Source: Fulvivirga sp. (GTDB lineage: Bacteria > Bacteroidota > Bacteroidia > Cytophagales > Cyclobacteriaceae). Taken from it: a DNA stretch of 40,504 nt. Positions 16,825 to 25,052 of this stretch are shown here, piece by piece. Position 1 is the stretch's first letter. Every line of letters begins with the position of its first letter. Made by a program: the position numbers and the translations under genes. The notes under the pieces are model-generated. The model had not been told where the DNA came from. It saw nothing but the letters and a program-made list of their open reading frames with translations, and did no database searches. The stretch is taken from positions 1 through 40,504 of the forward strand of contig JANQLQ010000093.1 in NCBI GenBank assembly GCA_028280565.1, in the 5' to 3' direction.

Positions 16825-17805
16825 ATGAACTCTCTTGACCGCACACCTGTCCATATTATCACTGGCTTCCTAGGTGCTGGTAAAACCACTTTCCTGAATC
16901 ATTTCATCAAAGAGCATTTGCCTGGGCGGATCATGGTCATTGAGAATGAATGCGGGGATACTAATATCGATGGTGGCCTGGTCATTAACGGGGTGGAAGA
17001 AGTGATCGAACTTAGCGCCGGATGTCTCTGCTGTTCGCTGGCGGATGGTTTACTGGATGTACTGGAAGAGGCTGCCAAAAGACGGGATCAATATGATCGA
17101 CTGGTCATAGAAACTACCGGTATTGCTGATCCCAGCTCCATTCTGCAGGTTTTTTTGGAAGATCCGAGAGTAGAGCAGGTTTTCGAACTGGCGCAGGTCA
17201 TTTGCCTGGCCGATGCACGCCTGCTAGAAGAGTGGCTGGAAGAAGCCGAAGAGGCCCTGCGACAGCTAGCGCTGGCGGACGTCATCCTCGTCAATAAAAC
17301 AGATACCGTATCTCCTGTCTACATCCCAAAGATCAAATCACTGGTCGAAAACATTAATCCCCATGCGTCAGTCTTTACCGGGGCACAAGGGATTTTCCCG
17401 GTGGCAGAGATCATGAAGACAAGTACGACCAGGCCTCGCTCGATTGAAAATGCCTATAGCCATGATCATCACGATCATGAGCATGGAACCAACAGCCATA
17501 GGATCACCACGTTTACCCTCACTTTTCAGCACCCGCTGGACCTGGATCACCTCTCACTGGACCTTAACAGGATCGTCAAACTCTATCGACACCAGGTATA
17601 TCGTGTCAAAGGCATAATTGAGATACCTCGTTATCCTAACCGGGTAGTGCTTCAGTCTGCTCGAAGTGCATTCATCGCCACAGACGGTGCACCATGGCAA
17701 GAAGGAGAGATAAGGGAAGGAAAGTTGGTTTTCATTGGCAGGGAACTCAAACGCAAGGTGTTTGAAAAGATGTTTAACCGGCATATCGTAGAAATGAATG
17801 AATAG
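16825..17805 (+). CDS. Second COG0523 GTPase with a His-rich loop
   Basis: A 326-residue G3E-family GTPase, a different subgroup from the one at 14778. P-loop GFLGAGKT is at 14-21, the metal-binding CLCC at 67-70, and NKTD at about 157-160. A histidine-rich loop (HDHHDHEHG plus a further His, 213-225) separates the GTPase from the C-terminal CobW_C domain; such loops bind zinc or nickel in YjiA and HypB relatives. The 167-bp gap after DUF1826 contains no operator-like palindrome and no clear promoter, so the gene is probably read from the MerC promoter. Having two COG0523 types in one run suggests separate clients or a storage role for the His loop. Confidence 0.9.
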   Translation: MNSLDRTPVHIITGFLGAGKTTFLNHFIKEHLPGRIMVIENECGDTNIDGGLVINGVEEVIELSAGCLCCSLADGLLDVLEEAAKRRDQYDRLVIETTGIADPSSILQVFLEDPRVEQVFELAQVICLADARLLEEWLEEAEEALRQLALADVILVNKTDTVSPVYIPKIKSLVENINPHASVFTGAQGIFPVAEIMKTSTTRPRSIENAYSHDHHDHEHGTNSHRITTFTLTFQHPLDLDHLSLDLNRIVKLYRHQVYRVKGIIEIPRYPNRVVLQSARSAFIATDGAPWQEGEIREGKLVFIGRELKRKVFEKMFNRHIVEMNE

Positions 17806-17835
17806 AATTACAGTATTCCACGACAGTTTGAAAAG

Positions 17836-17869
17836 AACAGGCATCCTATTAAAACAGGCATCCTATTAA
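17836..17869. repeat. Tandem duplication of 17 bp
   Basis: AACAGGCATCCTATTAA occurs twice back to back in the 87-bp gap between the second COG0523 gene and the phosphoesterase gene. It looks like a slippage duplication and adds 17 bp to the leader; I see no regulatory motif in it. Confidence 0.85.
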
Positions 17870-17892
17870 AAAGAGCCAGGCAAAGCTCCATT

Positions 17893-19773
17893 ATGAATAA
17901 AATCCCAATGATTCCCCTACTCTGCCTCTTTATGATCACCGGGGCCCGGTCCCAACTTAAGCAAGTACCCGGAAGCTACAGCAACATAGCTTATGATGTC
18001 GAAGGTCGCCTGTACTTCGAAAAAGAGAACAAACGGTATTTTGCTGATACCACGGGCCCACGATATACCCTTCCCCGGCTCCTGGGAAGTCCCGAGGGGA
18101 CTTCCAATGGGATCTTATTCGACTTTGGTGACCTGCAAGGCTCGATCACCTATGGCATGATCCCTTACGGAAAAGCTCCACATCCTCTTCCCGTATTCCG
18201 GTTTACCGAGGTATTGGAACAGGGGAAAGCCGAGATCAATATCAAAGAAGATTTTAAATACCCTTATGATTTTGTGGGCTGGTCTGAGACCGGGCAATTT
18301 ACTATCGGGTATCGGTTGATCGACGAGAACGGTTTGATCTTGTTTGACGGGGAAGTGTCTGCTACCGGTACCGGGCCTTTCCAGGTAGTTCCAACACTAT
18401 ACGAGGGGCCATTTGTAAACCATGTGCAACCCAACAGTGTAACGATCTCCTTTGAAACATCCGTGCCTGTACTGGCCTATGTGGCGGTAGGTGGGAAAAA
18501 ATATGCTGACGAGGGCGCCTCTACACATCATGAAATCACCATTGACGGGCTAGACCCAGGGACGCAATACACCTACACCATCGGCTACGGAGACCTTTCC
18601 CAGTCCTATCATTTTACCACTGCCCCGCAAAAGGGGAGCAGAAAACCTTTTGTGTTTGCCTACACCAGTGACAGCAGGCACGCGACTGGGGGTGGTGAGC
18701 GGAAGCTGTATGGGGCCAATGCCTATATCACCAAAAAAATGGCCGCACTGGCTTACAGCCAAGGGGCTGCATTCATCCAGTTTACTGGCGACATGATCAA
18801 CGGGTATTTATCCACCACAGAAGAGCAGCATGTACAGTTGACCAATTGGAAAAAAAGCATAGAGCCTTTTTGGCATTATATCCCAGTCTACGTTGGCCAG
18901 GGCAATCACGAGGCGTTGGGATACATCTTCCGGGACGAAAAAGGTAGGCCTGCGGCCTTTATTGACAAGTTCCCTTTTGCTACACAATCGGCAGAAGCTG
19001 TGATGCAACAGGCTTTTGTTCATCCCAGCAATGGCCCGGAAAGTGAAGATGGAAACAAATACGACCCTGATCCTAACCGTGTTGATTTTCCTTCTTACAA
19101 GGAGAATGTGTACTACTATATTCATGATAATGTGGCTATGATCGTGCTCAACAGCGATTACTGGTACGCGCCTACCGTACAGCGAGAACCGTCCACCAGC
19201 GGAGGGCTACACGGTTTCCTGATGGATAACCAGCTACAATGGTTGAGAAATACTATCCGGGATCTCGAGAATGATCCTGACATTGACCACGTGTTTGTGA
19301 CACAACATACCCCGGCTTTCCCCAATGGCGGACATAGCCGTGACGATATGTGGTACAGTGGGAACAACGACCCCCGGCCCTACATTGTAGGCAAACCTGT
19401 GGATAAGGGGATCATCGAAAGAAGGGATGAATACCTAGACATCCTGGTCAACCAAAGCACGAAAGTAGTAGCGATACTGACAGGGGACGAGCACAATTAC
19501 AACTGGCTCAAGCTTACCAATGAAGTACCGATCTACCCGGAAAATTACCCATTCGAAAAGCTGGACTTCAGCCGGCCGATCTATCAAATCAACAATGGGG
19601 CATCAGGTGCCCCTTATTATGCCCAGGAAAAACTGCCTTGGAGTTCTTTTACCCAATCGTTCAGTGTGGAAAATGCCGTGTGTTTAATTTATATTGATGG
19701 GAAACGCGTAACGATGAAAGTGCTTAACCCGGATACGCTCAACTTGGTCGATGAAATGGTCATGAGAGAATAA
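17893..19773 (+). CDS. Exported purple-acid-phosphatase-like metallophosphoesterase
   Basis: A 626-residue secreted protein. A signal peptide (about 1-20, ending ARS) is followed by a Bacteroidetes-type N-terminal region, a fibronectin-III-like purple acid phosphatase N-domain (about 178-245) and a calcineurin-like catalytic domain (about 250-560). Metal-binding blocks are visible in order: YTSDSR (the usual D-x-H/R block), GDMING, GQGNHE, TQHTPAF and GDEHNY. The enzyme class hydrolyses phosphomonoesters with a dinuclear centre that often contains zinc. The first block reads SDSR where DxH is more common, so the metal site may be unusual. It is the last gene of the co-directional run from MerC; convergent with the minus-strand operon, from which it is 40 bp apart. 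A link to zinc homeostasis is only contextual. Confidence 0.85.
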   Translation: MNKIPMIPLLCLFMITGARSQLKQVPGSYSNIAYDVEGRLYFEKENKRYFADTTGPRYTLPRLLGSPEGTSNGILFDFGDLQGSITYGMIPYGKAPHPLPVFRFTEVLEQGKAEINIKEDFKYPYDFVGWSETGQFTIGYRLIDENGLILFDGEVSATGTGPFQVVPTLYEGPFVNHVQPNSVTISFETSVPVLAYVAVGGKKYADEGASTHHEITIDGLDPGTQYTYTIGYGDLSQSYHFTTAPQKGSRKPFVFAYTSDSRHATGGGERKLYGANAYITKKMAALAYSQGAAFIQFTGDMINGYLSTTEEQHVQLTNWKKSIEPFWHYIPVYVGQGNHEALGYIFRDEKGRPAAFIDKFPFATQSAEAVMQQAFVHPSNGPESEDGNKYDPDPNRVDFPSYKENVYYYIHDNVAMIVLNSDYWYAPTVQREPSTSGGLHGFLMDNQLQWLRNTIRDLENDPDIDHVFVTQHTPAFPNGGHSRDDMWYSGNNDPRPYIVGKPVDKGIIERRDEYLDILVNQSTKVVAILTGDEHNYNWLKLTNEVPIYPENYPFEKLDFSRPIYQINNGASGAPYYAQEKLPWSSFTQSFSVENAVCLIYIDGKRVTMKVLNPDTLNLVDEMVMRE

Positions 19774-19813
19774 GATAAGCGCCAACGCAAGTATGGTTTG
19801 TGGATTGTCCTCA

Positions 19814-20245
19814 TCATCGGTATACCCGTGCATCCTTCAGTATATAGTTGCACTGGTAAATGTCGTCGTAATTAAGCTCCAAGGTTCCCAGTATGGTGAT
19901 CCGCTGATCCATTTTGAAATTGAGGTTGCCAGGAAGAAGCTCTAATTCAACGACGGATTCCGGGCCTCCACTACCGCAAAAAAAGCATGATGCATAAGGA
20001 TAGCGAGAAAGAACATAAATACCATCAATAGGATCGATTACGAGCATATAACCTTCTAAGTACACCTGCTTACCTTCCAGGGCCTTTACCGCGCTGCCAA
20101 AATTCGGATAATAAAAATTGGCCTGGGCCTCCTCGTTGTATTGCCCCGAAAACTGAACATCATCCAGTGTATTCCATGTGATCTCGACCTGGGACATTAC
20201 CGGCGTAGCAGTAACAAGTAAGAATAGGATCGCTAATCTAATCAT
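19814..20245 (-). CDS. Exported DUF3299-like protein
   Basis: A 143-residue protein with a signal peptide (MIRLAILFLLVTA... to about residue 19) and a single OB-like domain. Family landmarks: ITWNTLDD at the start of the mature part, GKQVYLEGYM in the middle, and SCFFCGSGGPE with a Cys pair (CxxC) that may bind metal. DUF3299 proteins accompany the ATPase and permease of Zrg-type zinc transporters, as in the Vibrio cholerae zrg locus that I recall as Zur-controlled. The ATG at 20245 was chosen over upstream starts because it begins the signal peptide. It overlaps the permease stop by 8 nt, so translation is coupled. It is the last gene in the operon. Confidence 0.75.
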   Translation of the reverse strand: MIRLAILFLLVTATPVMSQVEITWNTLDDVQFSGQYNEEAQANFYYPNFGSAVKALEGKQVYLEGYMLVIDPIDGIYVLSRYPYASCFFCGSGGPESVVELELLPGNLNFKMDQRITILGTLELNYDDIYQCNYILKDARVYR

Positions 20246-21503
20246 AGGCCAATGTTTTGGAAATGTTGATCTTAAATGCACGTACTGCCGGGAGTAGTGA
20301 GGCCAGCAACCCGATGACTAGGGAGGCAACCAGCAGTTGCCATTCTTCCCTAATGATCTCCCCACCCGAAAACGAATAGTGATATCGGGCTTCCATTAGG
20401 CCGGATATCAGCAAAAGGCCTACCCGGCTAAAGAGTATGCCTAACAGGAAACCCAGCCCTGCAAGCAGTAACCCCTCCTGCAGCACCAGCCAGACCAACT
20501 GCCAGCGGGTAGCCCCATAGGTACGCATTAGGGCCATTTCGTACTGCTGGTCTTTTAAGGCGTTGTAAAGGCTGATAAATACACTCAACCCCGATACCGC
20601 CATGATGACAAGGGCAATGGTGCTGAGGGTATCCACCCCTACCCCCAACAGGTTGAACAAACGATTGATTTCGTATGCGGGCACGGCGGCCTGCATGTTG
20701 GTGTTCTCGTTGACCATTCTGGGAAGCTGTATCATGGCCATAGGGCTCCTGAACCGGATCAACATGGCAGTGATCTCGCGTTCTTCCCCGGGGGTACCAT
20801 CATGTGCCGTAGTCTCGGAATGCTTTTCATCAGCTTCTTCATGCGCATGGTTTTCTTCCCCCGGGTGGTTTTCCGATTTTTCTTCTTCATGATGATGGAC
20901 CTCCCACACGCTTTCGGTGGCAGTAAGAATAAGCTGATCAATTACAGCATTCGCGTAACCTAATATCCCCACGACCTGGTAAGGATGTTCGTCATGGATT
21001 TCACTCCCTTCCCCCATTCCGTGAGTCCCCATAAAGGTATCACCTATCTGCAAGCCCAGGTTTTGGGCTATTGTGGCCCCGATAGTCACCTCGAAGGGCT
21101 CCTGCCAAAGCCGCCCGTTGGACACAGGGGCCTTATACAGTTCAGGGTATTGATGATCGGTGCCAACGATGCGGTAACCCTTGTAACTGTCGCCATAGGA
21201 AAGCGGGATACCAGCAGCCACCAGGCGGTTTTTCCTGAGTTGTTCCGCCTCGTGCAAAGAAATATTACCTGTAGGTGCATCAATATGGTAAACGGCTGAA
21301 AGGATGAGCTGTAGCGGGCTACCTTTTGCGCCTACCACCATATCAACACCACGAATATTGTTCTCCATCTGCTGCTGGATGTGGCGGTTGACCTGCAAAA
21401 GCAAAGCGATCATGCCTACCCCCAGCGTCAGCAATAGCAGGCTTAACAGCGTACTTAACGGACGGTCTGCTATATTCTTGTAGCCTAACTTAACAATGTT
21501 CAT
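20238..21503 (-). CDS. FtsX/MacB-type ABC permease with a His-rich loop
   Basis: A 421-residue permease of the LolC/MacB fold: one N-terminal membrane helix (about 18-38), a large periplasmic domain, and three C-terminal helices (about 290-315, 335-365, 388-410). The periplasmic domain carries an insert extremely rich in His and Glu/Asp (about 203-234, with HHHEEEK and HAHEEADEKH), fitting a zinc-binding arm. Together with an adjacent LolD-like ATPase and a DUF3299-like partner it matches the Zrg-type transporters. Whether these import zinc or do work on periplasmic zinc proteins is not settled to my knowledge. The start overlaps the ATPase stop as ATGA (21500-21503). Confidence 0.85.
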   Translation of the reverse strand: MNIVKLGYKNIADRPLSTLLSLLLLTLGVGMIALLLQVNRHIQQQMENNIRGVDMVVGAKGSPLQLILSAVYHIDAPTGNISLHEAEQLRKNRLVAAGIPLSYGDSYKGYRIVGTDHQYPELYKAPVSNGRLWQEPFEVTIGATIAQNLGLQIGDTFMGTHGMGEGSEIHDEHPYQVVGILGYANAVIDQLILTATESVWEVHHHEEEKSENHPGEENHAHEEADEKHSETTAHDGTPGEEREITAMLIRFRSPMAMIQLPRMVNENTNMQAAVPAYEINRLFNLLGVGVDTLSTIALVIMAVSGLSVFISLYNALKDQQYEMALMRTYGATRWQLVWLVLQEGLLLAGLGFLLGILFSRVGLLLISGLMEARYHYSFSGGEIIREEWQLLVASLVIGLLASLLPAVRAFKINISKTLAYD

Positions 21504-22126
21504 AGGAGAATTGAGTTTTGAAAATGTGCTTTCAACCTGTGATCATGGGTGATGACCACTAATTGTGCTCCTGTGGTAGCAGCTTGCTGCTTAAGCAGTG
21601 AGGCTACGTTCAGGCAGTTGGTATCATCCAGGCTTGAAGTGGGTTCATCCGCGAGGATAAGCTGAGGGTTGTTAAGTACAGCCATGGCAATAGTGGCACG
21701 CTGTTGTTCCCCCTGGCTGAGTAAGTGAGGCCTATCATATCGTTTATGGGTGATGTCAAGACTTTCAAGTACTTGCTGCGACCGCGCTTTATCCTGTCTT
21801 TTCCCGGCCAGGTATTGCACCAGTGCTAGGTTTTCCTGTAAGGACAAGGAGCGGATAAAATGCGGGCGTTGAAATACAAGGCCAATGTGTCTGCCCCGGA
21901 ATCGGTCCAGTTTGGCAGGAGATAACGTTTGAAGCTCGGTGCCCATTAATTCTACATGGCCAGTACCCGGTGATAACAGCCCAGCCATTAAATGAAGCAA
22001 AGTGGTTTTACCGATGCCCGATTTTCCTAAGATCAATAAGTCCGTACCGGCTTCCAGGGAAATGTCCGGAAACTGGAACGTGGCACGGTGATCATACGAG
22101 AAGGTTAATGAGCGAGTGATCAACAT
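21500..22126 (-). CDS. ABC transporter ATP-binding protein (LolD-like, Zrg-type locus)
   Basis: A 208-residue ATPase with all family motifs: Walker A GKSGIGKT (34-41), a Q-loop (VFQRPHF, about 84-90), signature LSQGEQQR (136-143, Gln replacing the second residue Gly of LSGGQ) and Walker B LILADEP (156-162), then a switch His (VITHDH). It is the energising subunit for the permease that follows. The ATG at 22126 was chosen over a TTG at 22141, which would add residues outside the conserved core. Upstream is the TGCAAC-N3-GTTGCG palindrome, so transcription of this three-gene operon is probably repressed by the Zur-like regulator. Confidence 0.9.
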   Translation of the reverse strand: MLITRSLTFSYDHRATFQFPDISLEAGTDLLILGKSGIGKTTLLHLMAGLLSPGTGHVELMGTELQTLSPAKLDRFRGRHIGLVFQRPHFIRSLSLQENLALVQYLAGKRQDKARSQQVLESLDITHKRYDRPHLLSQGEQQRATIAMAVLNNPQLILADEPTSSLDDTNCLNVASLLKQQAATTGAQLVVITHDHRLKAHFQNSILL

Positions 22127-22164
22127 GATGTACGAGGGCAAATCTATTAATGCAACGATACAAA

Positions 22165-22179
22165 TGCAACAATGTTGCG
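22165..22179. promoter_or_regulatory. Zur-like operator of the ABC operon
   Basis: TGCAAC-AAT-GTTGCG is the same inverted repeat as near 8484 and 14327, flanked by AAA and ATTT. It lies 38 bp upstream of the ATPase start. A single TGCAAC half-site occurs at 22151-22156. On the minus strand TGCATTTG could be a poor -7 element, partly overlapping the palindrome; no good -33 is obvious. Confidence 0.65.
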
Positions 22180-22224
22180 ATTTTTAGGAGTATACCTCTA
22201 TCTTTATTGTACTGTAGCAACTGC

Positions 22225-22746
22225 TTATTCTTTAAACGCTACCTTCAGCGTAGCATCCAAATACGTAGCCAAGTGCTCTGCGTCTTTTAAGGCACGTTCC
22301 CTCCGGCTATACTCAAAGGACAATACAGGCTTGGAATCATCAGCATACAAAAAGGTCTTATAAAGTGTCACACGGCCTGTGAGCGTAGGGCTAACACCAT
22401 TTGGTGTATTAGACGTTCTTTGGCTAATCTCTAACACTTTTATTGTGTTGATGCCCGGAAGATCAGCCCACTCTCCTATTTTAAACCCCAATAGGCAGAT
22501 ATATTCCTTTGCCCTATGAGCGGAAAAATCGATAAGTACACCACTGTAAGAAGATAAGATCATTATGCCAATGATCAAGGCGGCCATACCTACGAATAAT
22601 GATCGCTCATAGGAACTTTGGCTTTCAAAAACGAATGGGCTCACCAATGCGAATATTCCTGCAATAATGAATAGCAAGCCCAATAAATGCGGGCCGGAAA
22701 AAAGATTACGTTTTTTAAAGTTGTAGTTAGTCATAGTGAGCTTCAA
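22225..22746 (-). CDS. Small two-helix membrane protein of unknown function
   Basis: A 173-residue protein with two adjacent membrane helices (about 18-38 and 50-70) and a soluble C-terminal domain. The latter (VLIDFSAHRAKEYICLLGFKIGEW..., then GRVTLYKTFLYADD) recalls PH-like domains found on small bacterial membrane proteins, but the match is weak. It ends 99 bp upstream of the zinc ABC operon start and points the same way, with an operator in between, so it is probably a separate transcript. An ATG at 22734 is an alternative start. No named family is recognised. Confidence 0.6.
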   Translation of the reverse strand: MKLTMTNYNFKKRNLFSGPHLLGLLFIIAGIFALVSPFVFESQSSYERSLFVGMAALIIGIMILSSYSGVLIDFSAHRAKEYICLLGFKIGEWADLPGINTIKVLEISQRTSNTPNGVSPTLTGRVTLYKTFLYADDSKPVLSFEYSRRERALKDAEHLATYLDATLKVAFKE

Positions 22747-22768
22747 TCACTTCGATGCCCGTTCCTTT

Positions 22769-23118
22769 TTAGTAGTCGGTCATAAGTGATTCATACGGGA
22801 TCTTCAGCTTTTCATGGAGGTTACGGATCATAGTTAAGGTAAGTTTCCGCTTCCTGCTTAAGATTTCTGATACCCTGCTTTTGTAACCGATCACCTCGGC
22901 CAGGTCTTTCTTCTTCATCCCCATCTGTTCCATCCTGAACTTTATCGCTTCAATGGGGTCCGGCGGACCAATGGGATAATGTTCATTTTCGTAGTTTTCT
23001 ATCAACAATACAAGAAGTTCAGCTTCATCCCCTTCTTTTGAATTTATTGGAGCATCGAAAATCTCATCGAGCCGGCTTAGCGCCCTTCATAATCTTCCCC
23101 TGTCTTTAAAATTCTCAT
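22769..23118 (-). pseudogene. HigA-type antitoxin with a frameshift
   Basis: The C-terminal 79 residues are a clear XRE-family HigA antitoxin: DPIEAIKFRMEQMGMKKKDLAEVIG, then SRVSEILSRKRKLTLTMIRNLHEKL. The N-terminal part is present but in another frame: ATG at 23118 gives MRILKTGEDYE, and after a shift near 23083-23088 the usual RLDEIFDAP...GDEAELLVLLIENYE continues into the main frame. A two-base insertion (GG) or one-base loss explains it. The main frame could still be translated from an internal TTG, giving a DNA-binding domain alone. The remnant of the toxin gene lies 2 bp upstream. Confidence 0.75.
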
Positions 23119-23120
23119 TG

Positions 23121-23229
23121 TCAATTTTTTTCAGTGCCTATGCCATCATAGCCAGTACCAATCCTAATAAACCGGGCTAAATCCCGGCTACGTTCATAAT
23201 GTATTTTGACCATTAATCGGGAGGGAAGC
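23121..23229 (-). pseudogene. HigB-type toxin remnant
   Basis: The frame SRLMVKIHYERSRDLARFIRI (from about 23223) followed, one frame over, by GTGYDGIGTEKN and a stop at 23121 resembles the C-terminus of RelE/HigB toxins (RLIV-x-INYE...RFIGTHAEYDKI). The upstream two thirds are missing and a one-base insertion breaks the rest. Spacing to the antitoxin start (2 bp) is as expected for a higBA operon. The match is short, so the call is tentative. Confidence 0.5.
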
Positions 23230-23308
23230 TACTAAAATGATAATTACCTCGATCGTTTTCTTAACCGTATGTTTCAAAGTCTCAAGACTCAAGATTAGCT
23301 ACTCAAGA

Positions 23309-24253
23309 CTATTTCTTACTGGCATTAAAAAGCTTTTGCTTTTCCTCCTTCGTTAAACTTTCATAGCCTCTTTCCGAGATTTTATCGAGGATAGCGTCAA
23401 TTTCTTCTTGTGAAGTCATAGGAGAGGAAGTTCTACCGCTGGCCCGCGGGGCTGCGGCCCTGTCTTTTGTGCTTCTTTTGGAGGCACTGCGTTTGTAAGT
23501 GACCTTAATGTTGGGTTGTTTTATAAAAAAGCTCTTGAAAAACCGTAACGTAGAACCGATCCATGCCCCTAAGTCATTCCCCTTTTGCAGTTGCTTAATG
23601 TAAAGAAAACCGACCAAGGCCCCACCAATGTGTGCCAGTTCCCCCCCGGCATTAGAGCCGGATAGTTGTAGCAAGAACGAAAGCACATAAAACAATGCAA
23701 TGTATTTGATCTTGACCGGCCCTATGAAAAGCAAGAACATGGTATAGTTAGGGACTAGGGCAGCCGTACCAAAAACCACCGCAAACACCCCTGCCGAAGC
23801 ACCGACCAAGTTAGGACTGATCGCAGATATATCCATCCCGGGGTTTAAAAGCTGGAGAATTACGGGATAAAGCGTAAGATAGATCAGCCCACCGGCCAGG
23901 CCGCCAAGAATATAGATATTTGTGACCTTAGCACCTCCCAAGTATTCCGTGAGTATACGGCCAAACCAATACAGGAACAGCATATTGAAGAGGATATGAA
24001 AAAACCCATCATGCACGAACATGTAGGTAATGGGTGTCCAAAAACGGGATAATAACTCGTTCAAATGCATCGGGAGTCCGAAATACTCCCGTGAAACATC
24101 TAGAGTACCTCTTCCCAACGAAAAATCGGCAAAAACCCCTATTAATCCCAATACAACGAACACCACCACGTTGATAATGATCAACTGGATGTGGGCGCCA
24201 TTGGGGTTATTGAACGCATTTTTAAAATCTTCTTTTATTCCTCCTCCGTACAT
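23309..24253 (-). CDS. Rhomboid-family intramembrane serine protease (first of pair)
   Basis: A 314-residue membrane protease. The catalytic serine is in GASAGVF (Ser153) and the catalytic histidine in AHIGGALVGF (His208); the oxyanion-side motif HILFN (His86, Asn90) is also present. Six or so helices span residues about 22-220, followed by a basic cytoplasmic tail with a Ser/Arg-rich linker (about 250-285) and a short helical end (EEIDAILDKISERGYESLTKEE) typical of Bacteroidetes rhomboids. It follows the second rhomboid after 8 bp and is the last gene of the mutL operon. All active-site residues are present, so it should be active; substrates are unknown. Confidence 0.92.
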   Translation of the reverse strand: MYGGGIKEDFKNAFNNPNGAHIQLIIINVVVFVVLGLIGVFADFSLGRGTLDVSREYFGLPMHLNELLSRFWTPITYMFVHDGFFHILFNMLFLYWFGRILTEYLGGAKVTNIYILGGLAGGLIYLTLYPVILQLLNPGMDISAISPNLVGASAGVFAVVFGTAALVPNYTMFLLFIGPVKIKYIALFYVLSFLLQLSGSNAGGELAHIGGALVGFLYIKQLQKGNDLGAWIGSTLRFFKSFFIKQPNIKVTYKRSASKRSTKDRAAAPRASGRTSSPMTSQEEIDAILDKISERGYESLTKEEKQKLFNASKK

Positions 24254-24261
24254 AGTACAAA

Positions 24262-25050
24262 TTAATAAAATCTATCTCTACCTTGTTGCCAAATCTTGAT
24301 CATTATGAAAGCAAATATCATTCCTCCCAGGTGGGCGAAATGGGCAGTGGTATCTTCAGGGCTACTGTTAAACCCGGAGTAAATGGCTATACCGCCTAAG
24401 ATCAATACTAAATATTTGGCTTTGATGGGTATGGGTGGTATAAGTAACATCAGTTCCGTATTGGGGAATAACAATCCAAAGGCCATTAATATTCCATAGA
24501 TAGCGCCCGAGGCCCCTAGCATAGTGCCATAATTTAAGTTCAAATCAAGCAACTGTCGCGCATACTGCAAACTACGCTCCTTAGCCCAGCCACTATTAGG
24601 GTTATCAGCGTACTCATCTATGAAATCATAGATCTCTGGGTTTAAGCCATTATCATTATCTACGATCAATAAATTAAAAGCTTCGGGGTCAGGATTTTCC
24701 AAGTAAGCTTCTACTTGGCTCCTCACTTTATTTACCTGGAAATACTCGATACCATTATACAATAGCCCTGCGCCAATACCTGTGACCAAGTAAAAAGTTA
24801 AAAACCGCTTAGGTCCCCAAAATTGTTCCAACAGCGGGCCTAAGAAGATCAAGCCGAACATGTTGAATAAGATATGAGTAAAACCGCCATGGGCGAACAT
24901 GTAAGTAAAAAACTGGTAAGGCGCAAAATTCACCGAGCCGAATTTCCATAATGATAATCCCAGGCTAATACCGGGCATTACCTGTTGAAGAATAAAAACA
25001 GCTATGTTTATGACCAGTAAGTTTCTTACTACCGGGGTAAGTCTAAGCAT
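24262..25050 (-). CDS. Rhomboid-family intramembrane serine protease (second of pair)
   Basis: A 262-residue rhomboid with Ser181 in GASGAIYG, His240 in AHLGG and the HILFN motif (His59-Asn63). Compared with its neighbour it has an extra hydrophilic stretch of about 65 residues (about 105-170, acidic, DNDNGLNPEIYDFIDEYADN) between helices before the catalytic serine. It lacks the long C-terminal tail. Its start is 2 bp after the mutL stop and the next rhomboid begins 8 bp after its own stop, so the three genes are one transcript. The insert may be a substrate-selection or exosite element; this is inference. Confidence 0.92.
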   Translation of the reverse strand: MLRLTPVVRNLLVINIAVFILQQVMPGISLGLSLWKFGSVNFAPYQFFTYMFAHGGFTHILFNMFGLIFLGPLLEQFWGPKRFLTFYLVTGIGAGLLYNGIEYFQVNKVRSQVEAYLENPDPEAFNLLIVDNDNGLNPEIYDFIDEYADNPNSGWAKERSLQYARQLLDLNLNYGTMLGASGAIYGILMAFGLLFPNTELMLLIPPIPIKAKYLVLILGGIAIYSGFNSSPEDTTAHFAHLGGMIFAFIMIKIWQQGRDRFY

Positions 25051-25052
25051 AA

